A stretch of 17,394 bases of DNA from Pseudomonadota bacterium (GCA_021808875.1 JAKBAU010000038.1:1-17394); one strand, 5' to 3'; positions 1-7,575 are shown, counted from the stretch's first letter. Numbers and translations: made by a program. Notes: a model not told the origin generated them from the sequence alone.

Positions 1-697
1 TCCGACCATCCTTTACGGCTATGGCGGCTTCGAGGTTGCCCTGTTGCCGTCCTATTCGTCTCTGGCGGGGACGCTCTGGCTCAGCGAAGGCGGCAATTAC
101 GTGGTGGCCAATATCCGCGGCGGGGGCGAGTTTGGACCTGCCTGGCATGACGCCGCACGCAAGGCCAACCGGCAGCGCGCATTCGATGATTTTGCTGCCG
201 TGGCCGAGGATCTCGTCACGCGCGGCTTTTGCCGGGCCGACCAGCTTGGGGTGATGGGCGGCTCCAATGGCGGGCTGCTTGTTGCCACGCTCATGACCCA
301 GCGCCCTGAGCTGATCGGCGCAGTGGTATGTCAGGTGCCACTGACCGACATGCTGGCCTATATGCGGATCGGTGCGGGCGCCTCGTGGGAAGATGAGTAT
401 GGCAACCCCGCAGACCCGCAGTTGCGACCGATCATTGCGGGATATTCACCCTACCAGAACGTTTATGGCGACGTACGATATCCTCCGCTGTTCCTGTTGA
501 CTGCGACAACGGATGACCGGGTGACGCCTGTACATGCGCGCAAGCTGGCCGCCCGCATGCAGGCGCAGGGCCATCATGTCTGGTTTTACGAGAATACGGA
601 TGGTGGTCATTCTGGCGCCGCCGACCACCGCCAGGCCGCAGAGATGTGGGCCTTGAGCTATATTTGGCTCAAGCAGCAGCTTGGCCTGCCAATGTAA
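1..697 (+). CDS. Prolyl oligopeptidase family (S9A) serine peptidase, C-terminal part
   Basis: The frame is open from base 2, so the gene starts outside the window and only about 231 C-terminal residues (the alpha/beta-hydrolase catalytic domain) are seen. The S9A hallmarks are in order: YGYGGF near the start, NIRGGGEFGPAWH, the nucleophile elbow GGSNGG with the Ser codon at 263-265, the acid loop TTDDRVTP, and GGHSGA with the catalytic His. Family knowledge: these enzymes cleave short proline-containing peptides, with a beta-propeller gating the active site; that propeller lies upstream and is not visible here. It is a close paralogue of the gene at 787-2931 and lies 89 bp upstream of it on the same strand, which points to tandem duplication. 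An internal TTG at 44 is not a credible start because it falls inside the conserved domain. Whether it is exported, like its neighbour, cannot be seen. Confidence 0.92.
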   Translation, partial: PTILYGYGGFEVALLPSYSSLAGTLWLSEGGNYVVANIRGGGEFGPAWHDAARKANRQRAFDDFAAVAEDLVTRGFCRADQLGVMGGSNGGLLVATLMTQRPELIGAVVCQVPLTDMLAYMRIGAGASWEDEYGNPADPQLRPIIAGYSPYQNVYGDVRYPPLFLLTATTDDRVTPVHARKLAARMQAQGHHVWFYENTDGGHSGAADHRQAAEMWALSYIWLKQQLGLPM

Positions 698-725
698 ATC
701 CTGCGTTAGGTGGGCGACGTACGAC

Positions 726-754
726 TTGACCGGCGGGGGTACTCCTCCTCAAAT
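726..754 (+). promoter_or_regulatory. Possible sigma70-type promoter for the second peptidase gene
   Basis: TTGACC (726-731) is followed after 17 bases by TCAAAT (749-754), matching the consensus hexamers at 5/6 and 4/6. It sits about 33 bases upstream of the GTG start in the gap between the two peptidases. If used, the second gene could be transcribed independently of the first. Judged by eye only. Confidence 0.35.
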
Positions 755-786
755 CCTGCCGCTTTGCGCGCGAGGGAGAGTGAAAC

Positions 787-2931
787 GTGCGGATCCGTAA
801 CCTGATCATCGCAGTGGCTGCGGCGGGAGCCCTGGCGGGCGCCAGCGTGGCGTTGGCCAGACCCATAGCGCCAGGGAGCAGCCAGAAGACGGCAGATGGC
901 GATCCCTATCTGTGGCTGGCGAAGATTCACAGTCCACGCGCTCTTGCCTGGGTCAGGCAGCAGAATGCAATCAGCGATCGCGTGCTGAAGCGCGATCCGG
1001 CCTATCGCGCGCACATGAACACCATTCTTGGGATGCTCAATAATCCGGCACGGATTGCCGAACCTACGCTGCGGGGACGCTGGGTCTATAATTTCTGGCA
1101 GGATCCAACCCATGTGCGCGGGATCTGGCGTCGCGCCAGCATCGCGTCTTACGATTCGGGCCATCCCGCGTGGCACACGCTTCTTGATCTCGATGCCCTG
1201 GACAAGCAGGCACACAAGGATTGGGTATGGAAGGGTGCGGACTGCACCCGCGCCTTTGATCAATGCCTGGTACGGTTGTCTCCAGGGGGAGGCGATGCGG
1301 TTGTAATCCGTGAATTCGATCCGAAAACCCAGAAATTCATCGTCAATGGATTCAAGCTGTCATTGGCCAAGAGCCAGGCCAGCTATGTGAACCGCAACAC
1401 CATTCTCTTCGCAACGAACTTTGGCCCGGGCTCGATGACACCGGCCTCCTATCCGCGCATCATCAAGTTGTGGCATCGTGGCGAGCCACTGACAGCAGCC
1501 AAGACCGTGTTCGAGGCGCGGCCCACTGATATGGGTGCCGACCCGATTGTCCTTCATGGCCCTTACGGAACGATTTCGCTGATCATATGTCGGCCAAGCT
1601 TCTTCAAGGCGGACTACTACGACGTGGCTGACGATGGCCATCTCATCCAGATAAAGGTTCCCGAGGACGCGCAGCTGGTCGGTGTCACCAACGGACAGCT
1701 TATCTTTACCCTTCAGGACGCGTGGAAGACCCCGGCCGGTGCCACCCTCGCGCAGGGGGCCTTGTTTGCCGTGGCGGCTCCGGGCTTTGCCAAAGCCTCC
1801 ACCCCACAGCCTGTGGTTCTCTACACCCCAGGGACACATGAAGCGATCGGTGATGTCGCAGCCGGGCGCGATGCGGTCTACGCCGCCATCTACAAAGACG
1901 TGACGGGGCAGGTGCTCGCGTTTCATTATGCAAATGGCCGTTGGCGCAAAGGCCGTCGCCTCACCCTGCCCACAGGCGGCTCAACCACGCTGGCGAGTGT
2001 CAACGCCTGGGGACCGCAGGCCTATATCCAGTTCGAAAGCTTCACCCAGCCTCCCACGCTTTATTTTGATGATGGCAGTCATCAGGTGAAGGCAATCTAT
2101 GCACTGCCAGAGCGGTTCAATCCCAAGTTGGTTTCGGTCGCGCAGCACTGGGTGAAGTCCAAGGACGGCACCAAGATACCCTATTTTCTGATCCGGCCCG
2201 CCGGCGCTAAGGGGCCATTGCCAACTATTTTGTACGGGTATGGTGGGTTTCAGCTCTCGCTCTTTCCCTGGTACTGGGATGACGGCTACCGGCCACTCGA
2301 TGCCGTGAAGAACTGGGTTCTGAAGGGCGGAGCCATCGCGGTTGCAAACATTCGTGGTGGCGGTGAGTTTGGCCCGGCTTGGCACCAGGCGGCGCTCAAA
2401 TATCATCGCCAGCGGGCTTTTGATGATTTCGAAGCGGTTGCCGCGGATATCGAACATCATGATTGGTCGACCCCCAAAATGCTCGGTATTGTGGGTGCTT
2501 CCAACGGTGGATTACTGGTCTCGACTGTCATGGTGCAGCGCCCCGACCTGCTTGCGGCCGTGGTGTGTCAACGACCGCTCATCGACATGCTGCGTTACAC
2601 CCACTATGGCGCCGGCGCATCGTGGGAAGGAGAATATGGCAATCCTGCCAATCCCAAGATGCGCGCCTATATTCGTCGCTACTCGCCTTTCGAGAACGTC
2701 AAGGCGGGCGTCCAATACCCCCCGGTGCTGTTCATTACCGAGACGAGCGATGACCGTGTCACGCCGGTATTCGCCCGCATGATGGCAGCCAAAATGGAAG
2801 CTCAGGGCCATCAGGTGTTGTTTAATGAAGAGGCAGAGGGTGGACATGGGCCAGGTTCGACCCATGCCGAAGAAGCCAATTACTGGGCGCTCACCTACAC
2901 CTTCTTCCAAGAGCACCTCGGACTGAAATAG
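787..2931 (+). CDS. Secreted prolyl oligopeptidase (S9A serine peptidase)
   Basis: The product is a 714-residue peptidase, the usual full length of the family. It starts at GTG 787, preceded by a purine-rich ribosome site (GAGGGAGAG). Residues 1-25 look like a Sec signal peptide: MRIRN, then a hydrophobic Ala-rich stretch ending in ALA, with cleavage predicted after about residue 25; the enzyme should therefore act in the periplasm or outside the cell. The middle of the protein would form the seven-bladed propeller, and the C-terminal third is the hydrolase domain. The triad is readable: Ser572 in GASNGG, the Asp of the DDRVTP loop (residues 655-656), and His687 in GGHGPG. The NIRGGGEFGPAWH and GAGASWE blocks are shared with the upstream paralogue. 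Likely role: hydrolysis of proline-containing oligopeptides for nutrition; the true substrate is unknown. A 16-bp hairpin follows the stop codon. Confidence 0.94.
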   Translation: MRIRNLIIAVAAAGALAGASVALARPIAPGSSQKTADGDPYLWLAKIHSPRALAWVRQQNAISDRVLKRDPAYRAHMNTILGMLNNPARIAEPTLRGRWVYNFWQDPTHVRGIWRRASIASYDSGHPAWHTLLDLDALDKQAHKDWVWKGADCTRAFDQCLVRLSPGGGDAVVIREFDPKTQKFIVNGFKLSLAKSQASYVNRNTILFATNFGPGSMTPASYPRIIKLWHRGEPLTAAKTVFEARPTDMGADPIVLHGPYGTISLIICRPSFFKADYYDVADDGHLIQIKVPEDAQLVGVTNGQLIFTLQDAWKTPAGATLAQGALFAVAAPGFAKASTPQPVVLYTPGTHEAIGDVAAGRDAVYAAIYKDVTGQVLAFHYANGRWRKGRRLTLPTGGSTTLASVNAWGPQAYIQFESFTQPPTLYFDDGSHQVKAIYALPERFNPKLVSVAQHWVKSKDGTKIPYFLIRPAGAKGPLPTILYGYGGFQLSLFPWYWDDGYRPLDAVKNWVLKGGAIAVANIRGGGEFGPAWHQAALKYHRQRAFDDFEAVAADIEHHDWSTPKMLGIVGASNGGLLVSTVMVQRPDLLAAVVCQRPLIDMLRYTHYGAGASWEGEYGNPANPKMRAYIRRYSPFENVKAGVQYPPVLFITETSDDRVTPVFARMMAAKMEAQGHQVLFNEEAEGGHGPGSTHAEEANYWALTYTFFQEHLGLK

Positions 2932-2939
2932 CCGCAGCT

Positions 2940-2978
2940 CACGAGACAGGGCGGGTGAAATCCCCGCCCTGTCTCGTG
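2940..2978 (+). terminator. Strong hairpin terminator after the peptidase genes
   Basis: A perfect 16-bp inverted repeat (arms 2940-2955 and 2963-2978, 7-base loop) begins 9 bases after the stop codon of the peptidase. There is no T run behind it, so it is either a terminator of the non-canonical type or an RNA 3'-end stabiliser. It insulates the peptidases from ffh. Confidence 0.7.
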
Positions 2979-3093
2979 CGGCTGAAGCACCAGCGCCATC
3001 CGCCTTTGCTCCGCGTCCTGATCGGCGTCCAAGGGTAGCTGCAGCAGGCCCTGGGCGATGGTGCTTTGGTGTCAACCTGTCGGCGCAGAAAAT

Positions 3094-3122
3094 TTGACTT
3101 GCGCGTCGTTCCGGACTACATC
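3094..3122 (+). promoter_or_regulatory. Probable sigma70-type promoter of the ffh operon
   Basis: TTGACT (3094-3099) and TACATC (3117-3122) are separated by 17 bases; the -35 box matches 5/6, the -10 box 3/6. It lies downstream of the peptidase terminator and about 135 bases before the ffh start, leaving a leader of roughly 125 nt. An AT-rich stretch (AAAATTT) just ahead of the -35 box supports it. Confidence 0.45.
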
Positions 3123-3130
3123 GCTTCCGA

Positions 3131-3176
3131 TCCGGAAAGCCGATGTGAACTTTCCGGTCTTGGGCACGGCCCAAGA
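3131..3176 (+). promoter_or_regulatory. Two consecutive hairpins in the ffh leader
   Basis: Hairpin 1 pairs CCGGAAAG (3132-3139) with CTTTCCGG (3150-3157) around a 10-base loop. Hairpin 2 begins right after it and pairs TCTTGGGC (3158-3165) with GCCCAAGA (3169-3176) around the triloop ACG. The first arm of hairpin 1 can also pair with TTCCGGA at 3109-3115, but that copy lies in the promoter spacer and is probably not in the RNA. No known leader family was recognised. The remaining leader up to 3255 shows only the weak attenuator-like element at 3200-3215 and no gene. Confidence 0.4.
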
Positions 3177-3199
3177 TCGCCCTCAGGCAGCGCAGGTGC

Positions 3200-3215
3200 G
3201 CCCCCTGGGGCTTTT
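3200..3215 (+). terminator. Weak attenuator-like hairpin with T run before ffh
   Basis: GCCC (3200-3203) pairs with GGGC (3208-3211) around CCTG and is followed directly by TTTT (3212-3215), about 40 bases ahead of the ffh start. The stem is short (4-5 bp), so it could act as a weak intrinsic terminator or simply be chance in GC-rich DNA. Confidence 0.28.
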
Positions 3216-3255
3216 ACGCTTGCTCCTGCTGGTGCAGGGAAATGGTGATACGGAC

Positions 3256-4650
3256 GTGTTTGATTCCTTACAAAAGCGCCTGGGCACAACCTTCGACCGG
3301 CTAAGAGGGCGCGGTGCGCTGACGGAAGCCGATGTCGAGGAGGCGTTGCGCGAAGTCCGCGTGGCCCTGCTGGAGGCCGATGTTGCGCTGCCAGTCGTCA
3401 AAGAGTTCATCGACAACGTTCGGCCGAAGGCGATCGGTGAGGCAGTCATCCGTTCAGTGACCCCTGGCCAGCAGGTGGTCAAGATTGTCCACGACGCCCT
3501 CGTGGAGACCCTCGGCGAAAAGAACGAAGGGCTCGATCTTGGCTCGCCGCCGGCGCCGATCCTGATGGTGGGATTGCAGGGATCAGGCAAGACAACGACG
3601 AGTGCCAAGCTTTCCGTTTTGCTCCAGACCCGGGAAAAAAAGCGTGTTCTGATGGCCTCGCTCGATACCAGTCGTCCGGCGGCGATGGAGCAGTTGAAGA
3701 TCTTGGGCGAGCAGGGCGGTATTGCGACCCTGCCAATCATTGCTGGACAGGGGCCGGTTGAAATCGCCCGCCGTGCTATGGCCTCGGCTAAGGTCGGTGG
3801 CTATGACGTGGTGGTGCTGGACACGGCTGGGCGCCAGCATGTGGATGAGCAGCTGATGACTGAGGTCGCCGCGGTGCGGGCCCAGGTCAATCCCCATGAG
3901 ACCTTGCTCGTCGCCGACAGCCTGACTGGACAGGATGCTGTCAATATCGCCAAGGCCTTCAACGAGCGAGTCAAGCTTTCTGGTATCATCCTCACCCGTG
4001 CCGATGGTGATGCGCGGGGCGGCGCAGCATTGTCCATGCGCAAGGTGACCGGCGCACCAATCAAGTTCCTGGGCGTCGGAGAAAAACTTGATGCGCTGGA
4101 ACCGTTCCATCCGGAGCGGGTGGCAGGACGCATTCTCGACATGGGCGATGTCGTCAGTCTTGTCGAGCGTGCAGCCGAAACGATGGACAAGGAAAAAGCC
4201 GAAGCCATCGCCAAAAAGATGAAACGCGGAGAGTTCGATATGAACGACCTCGCCGAACAGCTGGGGCAGATGAGAAAGCTCGGCGGTATGAAAGGCGTGC
4301 TGGCGATGCTGCCAGGTGTTGGCAAGATTAAGGATCAGATGAACGCGGCTGGCCTCGATGACAAGATCATCACCCACCAGGAAGCGATCATCGGTTCGAT
4401 GACACGGCAGGAACGTGTCAAGCCGGATATCATAAATGGCTCGCGGCGCAAGCGTATAGCTGCTGGTGCTGGCGTGGAGGTCAGTGATGTCAACAAGCTG
4501 CTCAAAATGCACCGGCAGATGTCGGACGTCATGAAGAAGATGGGACGTATGGGGCCGCGTGGTCTGGCCGGCATGGGCAACCTTGCCGGACTGTTTGGCG
4601 GCGGCATGCCTCAGCTTCCACCCGGTATGATGCCGGGAGGAAAAAAGTGA
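3256..4650 (+). CDS. ffh: Signal recognition particle protein Ffh (SRP54 GTPase)
   Basis: Ffh binds 4.5S RNA and the signal sequences of nascent membrane proteins and hands ribosomes to FtsY at the membrane. I place the start at GTG 3256, giving MFDSLQKRLGTTFDRLRG, the canonical Ffh N-terminus, and 464 residues. A longer open frame back to 3058 adds 66 residues unlike any Ffh. Order: helical N domain (about 1-90); G domain with P-loop GLQGSGKTTT at 106-115, DTSRPAA, DTAGRQ, and the G4/G5 region TRADGDARGGAALS; then a Met-rich M domain with the RNA-binding SRRKRIAAGAG helix and a Gly/Met-rich tail. G4 reads TRAD where TKxD is the textbook form. A purine tract (AGGGAA, 3236-3241) lies 14 bases upstream, a little distant. 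It leads the operon that continues with rpsP 91 bp downstream. Confidence 0.97.
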   Translation: MFDSLQKRLGTTFDRLRGRGALTEADVEEALREVRVALLEADVALPVVKEFIDNVRPKAIGEAVIRSVTPGQQVVKIVHDALVETLGEKNEGLDLGSPPAPILMVGLQGSGKTTTSAKLSVLLQTREKKRVLMASLDTSRPAAMEQLKILGEQGGIATLPIIAGQGPVEIARRAMASAKVGGYDVVVLDTAGRQHVDEQLMTEVAAVRAQVNPHETLLVADSLTGQDAVNIAKAFNERVKLSGIILTRADGDARGGAALSMRKVTGAPIKFLGVGEKLDALEPFHPERVAGRILDMGDVVSLVERAAETMDKEKAEAIAKKMKRGEFDMNDLAEQLGQMRKLGGMKGVLAMLPGVGKIKDQMNAAGLDDKIITHQEAIIGSMTRQERVKPDIINGSRRKRIAAGAGVEVSDVNKLLKMHRQMSDVMKKMGRMGPRGLAGMGNLAGLFGGGMPQLPPGMMPGGKK

Positions 4651-4667
4651 ACGCGCTGGTGGCTTTG

Positions 4668-4687
4668 CAGGCGGCAGGTCTCGCCTG
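4668..4687 (+). other. Small hairpin between ffh and rpsP
   Basis: CAGGCG (4668-4673) pairs with CGCCTG (4682-4687) around an 8-base loop, in the 91-bp gap before rpsP. There is no T run, so it is more likely an RNA processing or stability element than a terminator. It may also be chance. Confidence 0.25.
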
Positions 4688-4741
4688 AAGCATCGCGCGC
4701 ACGTGAGTGTGGTTTTATAGCTTTGAAAGGAATGGACAGTC

Positions 4742-5098
4742 ATGGCACTTCGTATTCGCTTGGCCCGCGGCGGCACCAAAAAGCGCCCGCATTACTCCGT
4801 GGTGGTGGCCGATTCACATTCGCCGCGTGATGGTCGTTTTATCGAGAAGATCGGCTTCTACAATCCCATGCTGCCGCAAGATCATGCCGATCGCATCAAG
4901 CTGGACCTCGACAAGGCAAAGGCTTGGCTCGGCAAGGGGGCTATAGCTACCGATCGGGTACATCGTTTTCTTGCGGATGCCGGCCTCGTAAAGCCCCTGA
5001 GCCGCAGCAATCCGCAGAAATCCAAGCCGAAGAAAAAGGCGCAGGAACGCGCTGAGGCTGCAGCCAAGGCCGCAGAAGTTGGCGGCGAGGCGGCATAA
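4742..5098 (+). CDS. rpsP: 30S ribosomal protein bS16
   Basis: bS16 is an early-binding small-subunit protein that contacts 16S rRNA. The 118-residue product begins [21 protein letters not shown] and contains [21 protein letters not shown], the signature of the family. The conserved core ends near residue 85 with [12 protein letters not shown] Lys/Ala/Glu-rich tail of about 30 residues follows, a common extension in alphaproteobacteria. The start has a good ribosome site, AAAGGA at 4726-4731, 10 bases upstream. The gene sits between ffh and rimM in the usual order, and rimM begins 11 bases after its stop. Confidence 0.98.
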   Translation: MALRIRLARGGTKKRPHYSVVVADSHSPRDGRFIEKIGFYNPMLPQDHADRIKLDLDKAKAWLGKGAIATDRVHRFLADAGLVKPLSRSNPQKSKPKKKAQERAEAAAKAAEVGGEAA

Positions 5099-5109
5099 CG
5101 GCGTCGGTC

Positions 5110-5649
5110 ATGGCCGCGGACATTCTTCTTGGTGTCGTGCTGGGCGCCCATGGTCTTAAGGGTGAAGTGAAGGTGCGAACCTTCACTGAGACGCCCGAGC
5201 GCCTGGCCGCCTACGGCCCATTGCACGATGACCAGGGCCGTATATTTGCGGTTACGCACATCAAGGCGATCGATGCGGTCTCTGCCATTGCGCAATTCGA
5301 TCAGATCTGCAGCCGTGACGCGGCTGAGAGGCTCAAGGGTTGCGAATTCTTCGTCACACGCGCGGCGCTGCCGCAGACCGAGGCGGAGGAGTTCTACCAC
5401 GCCGACCTGATCGGGTTGCGGGTCGAGGACAGTGAAGGGCGCTTGATCGGTCATATTCGCGGCATTCACAATTTTGGTGCCGGCGATGTGGTCGACATTG
5501 AGCGCAGCGATGGCAGCGAAGCCCTCTTGCCCTTCAATCGTCAGTTTGTGCCAGTGGTCGAGATCGCCGCTGGACGGGTTGTCATCGTCCCTCCCGAAGA
5601 GGTCGAGGCTCGGTCCCCGGGCCGCCCCATCAGAGGAGATGTCGAATGA
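5110..5649 (+). CDS. rimM: Ribosome maturation factor RimM
   Basis: RimM assists late 30S assembly (the 16S 3' head domain) and binds uS19. The 179-residue product opens with ILLGVVLGAHGLKGEVKVRT, the RimM N-terminal domain signature. From about residue 97 (EFYHADLIGLRVED) to 170 it shows the PRC-barrel domain, including GHIRGIHNFGAGDVVDIE and LLPFNRQFVPVVE. A short ribosome site is only weakly visible, so translation may be coupled to rpsP, whose stop is 11 bases upstream. The last codons overlap the next gene: ATGA at 5646-5649 combines the acetyltransferase start with the rimM stop. Confidence 0.97.
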   Translation: MAADILLGVVLGAHGLKGEVKVRTFTETPERLAAYGPLHDDQGRIFAVTHIKAIDAVSAIAQFDQICSRDAAERLKGCEFFVTRAALPQTEAEEFYHADLIGLRVEDSEGRLIGHIRGIHNFGAGDVVDIERSDGSEALLPFNRQFVPVVEIAAGRVVIVPPEEVEARSPGRPIRGDVE

Positions 5650-6110
5650 GCGAATTGAAATTTCGCAAGGCCGACGAGGATGATCTGCCTGCCATCGTCG
5701 CCATGCTCGACGACGACGGGCTGGGTCGCGGGCGTGAGCGACCTCTCAGTAGTGGCGTTGACCCGGTCTATGTCAGGGCTCTGCAGGAAGTGCAGGAGCA
5801 GGCAGGCAATCACATCATGATTGTCGAACGCGATGGCGAACCGGTCGGGACCTATCAGATTGCCGTGATCGCGGGGCTGTCCCGCTACGGTACCCGGCGT
5901 GCCCAGATCGAAGCGGTGCGCGTGAAATCCGGCAAGCGTGGTGGAGGCATTGGTGAAGCGATGCTGCGCCATGCTATTGCCCAGGCCCGGCAGGAAGGCT
6001 GTCAGCTGGTTCAGCTCAGTTCCGACCGGCGGCGGGGTCGCGCTCACCTGTTTTACGAGCGGCTCGGCTTCGTGGCTACGCATATTGGCTTCAAGCTGGA
6101 GCTCAAATGA
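5646..6110 (+). CDS. GNAT-family N-acetyltransferase embedded in the trmD operon
   Basis: The 154-residue product is a single GNAT domain. The opening LKFRKADEDDLPAIVAML is the usual beta1-alpha1. EAVRV (89-93) followed by KRGGGIGEAML (97-107) is motif A, the acetyl-CoA pyrophosphate loop of the R/Q-x-x-G-x-G/A type. HLFYERLGF (about 138-146) is motif B. It overlaps rimM by four bases (ATGA) at its start and trmD by four bases (ATGA) at its end, so it is built into the operon by translational coupling on both sides. The family transfers acetyl groups to amines; the substrate here is unknown. The company of ribosome-assembly and tRNA-methylation genes makes a ribosomal protein or other translation-related target plausible, by inference only. 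Alternatives are small-molecule or antibiotic-type acetylation. Confidence 0.92.
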   Translation: MSELKFRKADEDDLPAIVAMLDDDGLGRGRERPLSSGVDPVYVRALQEVQEQAGNHIMIVERDGEPVGTYQIAVIAGLSRYGTRRAQIEAVRVKSGKRGGGIGEAMLRHAIAQARQEGCQLVQLSSDRRRGRAHLFYERLGFVATHIGFKLELK

Positions 6111-6808
6111 GCTGGTCGGCAACCGTGCTCACCCTCTTTCCCGAAATCTTTCCGGGGCCGCTCGGAGTCTCTTTGCTCGGCAGGGCCGCGGCCAGAGGCC
6201 TGTGGCAGCTGAGGGTCCGGGATATCCGTGAACATGGCGTGGGGCGCCACCGCAGTGTCGATGACACCCCGGCCGGCGGCGGTCCCGGGATGGTGATGCG
6301 CGCCGATGTTGCATGTGCCGCCATCGATGCTGCGCTGGCGGAGGGCGCTGAGGGCCCGACGATTTACCTTAGCCCCCGTGGCCGGCTGCTCGATCAGGCC
6401 CGGGTTCGGACGCTGGCGGCTGGCCCTGGGGTGACAGTGCTGTGTGGCCGCTTTGAGGGCCTTGATCAGCGGGCAATCGAGGCGCGCCAGCTCGAAGAGC
6501 TCTCCATCGGGGATTTTGTTCTGGCCGGCGGCGAAACGCCCGCGCTCGCCCTGATCGAGGCCTGCGTGCGCCTGCTTCCGGGTGTTCTGGGGGCGCAGGA
6601 TTCGGCCCTGGATGACACATTTTCGGAAAATCTTCTGGAGTATCCGCAGTTTACACGGCCGCAGAGCTTCGAGGGACGCAGCATTCCAGCCATTCTTTCC
6701 TCCGGCGATCACGGCCGGATTGCGCGCTGGCGGAGGAGGGAGGCAGAGATGCTGACGAAAAGCCGTCGTCCGGACCTCTTCTCCCTCTATGAATCCGGTA
6801 AGCACTAG
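6107..6808 (+). CDS. trmD: tRNA (guanine-N1)-methyltransferase TrmD
   Basis: TrmD methylates G37 next to the anticodon, using S-adenosylmethionine, to prevent frameshifting. The 233-residue product has the SPOUT-family landmarks: [19 protein letters not shown] at the N-terminus, [36 protein letters not shown], and the SAM-binding trefoil-knot stretch [14 protein letters not shown], with LLPGVLG and the C-terminal [10 protein letters not shown] and [11 protein letters not shown] blocks. The Asp of SIGDF and the Arg of LDQR correspond to the family's catalytic pair. It differs slightly from common forms (VDDTPAGGG where VDDRPYGGG is usual). The start overlaps the acetyltransferase stop (ATGA); rplS begins 57 bases downstream with its own ribosome site. 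Confidence 0.97.
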   Translation: MSWSATVLTLFPEIFPGPLGVSLLGRAAARGLWQLRVRDIREHGVGRHRSVDDTPAGGGPGMVMRADVACAAIDAALAEGAEGPTIYLSPRGRLLDQARVRTLAAGPGVTVLCGRFEGLDQRAIEARQLEELSIGDFVLAGGETPALALIEACVRLLPGVLGAQDSALDDTFSENLLEYPQFTRPQSFEGRSIPAILSSGDHGRIARWRRREAEMLTKSRRPDLFSLYESGKH

Positions 6809-6864
6809 GCTATACGGCCCCCCTTCATGATTTTGGCCGACGCCTGCGCCTTCGGAGACCTGCG

Positions 6865-7293
6865 ATGAACCTGCTGCAAACCCTTGAAGCCGAACAGGCT
6901 GCCGCGCTGCGCGGTGACAAGCCCGCCCCCGACTTCCGTCCTGGAGACACGCTGCGCGTCAATGTCAAGGTGGTGGATGCCTCGTTTGACGAGAAGACTA
7001 AGCAGATGAAAACCCGCGAACGCATCCAGGCGTTCGAAGGCGTATGCATCTCCCGCCAGGGTGCAGGCCTCAATGAGAGCTTCACCGTGCGCAAGATCTC
7101 CTATGGTGAAGGTGTCGAGCGGGTGTTTCCGGTCTACTCGCCGCTGCTGGACTCAGTGGAAATCGTGCGCCGCGGCAAGGTCGCGCGGGCTAAACTTTAC
7201 TATCTGCGCGGTCGTCGCGGTAAGGCGGCGCGCATTGCCGAACGTGGTGAGCGCGCCAGCGAAATCGCTGCCAAGGAATCTGCCAAGGCTTAA
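6865..7293 (+). CDS. rplS: 50S ribosomal protein bL19
   Basis: bL19 sits at the interface of the two ribosomal subunits. The 142-residue product contains [42 protein letters not shown] (positions about 51-79), [22 protein letters not shown] and [15 protein letters not shown], which run through the whole bL19 fold. A short Ala/Glu/Lys tail follows. The start is supported by GGAGA at 6854-6858, 6 bases upstream. It is the last gene of the ffh operon: a 345-bp gene-free region with a terminator follows. Confidence 0.98.
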   Translation: MNLLQTLEAEQAAALRGDKPAPDFRPGDTLRVNVKVVDASFDEKTKQMKTRERIQAFEGVCISRQGAGLNESFTVRKISYGEGVERVFPVYSPLLDSVEIVRRGKVARAKLYYLRGRRGKAARIAERGERASEIAAKESAKA

Positions 7294-7377
7294 TCCAACG
7301 CGCTTGCGTACCCTGTACTTCCGGCCGCTCCGGGCAGTGGGGGGACGGTATGGTCCTGCCTGCTTTCGTCCACAGTC

Positions 7378-7429
7378 CTGCCGGTGACACCGGAGGGCTT
7401 TGGCAGTTTGCGCAGGCAAATTACCCTCC
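7378..7429 (+). other. Structured RNA-like segment in the 345-bp rplS-HU gap
   Basis: The gap from 7294 to 7638 has no credible gene. Within it GGAGGG (7392-7397) pairs with CCCTCC (7424-7429), enclosing TTTGC (7407-7411) paired with GCAAA (7416-7420) around GCAG. A competing pairing joins CTGCC (7378-7382) to GGCAG (7402-7406). The segment lies about 50 bases upstream of a terminator, so it may be the folded 3' UTR of the rplS operon or a small RNA. I do not recognise a known RNA family. The first 80 bases of the gap show nothing specific. Confidence 0.32.
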
Positions 7430-7477
7430 CGCGCAGATTTTCTGCCGCGCCAGGCCGCCGGCCGGGGCGGCTGCAAT

Positions 7478-7497
7478 CCCCGATTTTACGGGGTTTT
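7478..7497 (+). terminator. Intrinsic terminator downstream of rplS
   Basis: CCCCG (7478-7482) pairs with CGGGG (7489-7493) around ATTTTA and is followed by TTTT (7494-7497). The stem is short but GC-only and the T run is directly adjacent. It plausibly ends the ffh-rplS operon or a small RNA from the preceding gap. Confidence 0.5.
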
Positions 7498-7575
7498 ATA
7501 CGCCCGGTCCGGATGATGTCCCCAGGTCCCTTACGAAAAGGCCACTCAAATGGGCATTTTGTGGCATCCCGCTGA

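Noticed and set aside
1360..1926. 188-residue minus-strand frame over the peptidase
   Set aside because: Antisense to the propeller region of a complete S9A peptidase with signal peptide and triad; no independent support.
3123..3215. 4.5S SRP RNA candidate beside ffh
   Set aside because: The context and hairpins were tempting, but the conserved GGTCCGGAAGGAAGCAGCC loop region is absent; the only similarity is TCCGGAAAG.
3583..4779. 398-residue open frame on the minus strand over ffh
   Set aside because: It lies entirely antisense to the unmistakable Ffh G and M domains and rpsP start, has no ribosome site or recognisable domain, and is His/Arg-rich as expected of a shadow frame in GC-rich DNA.
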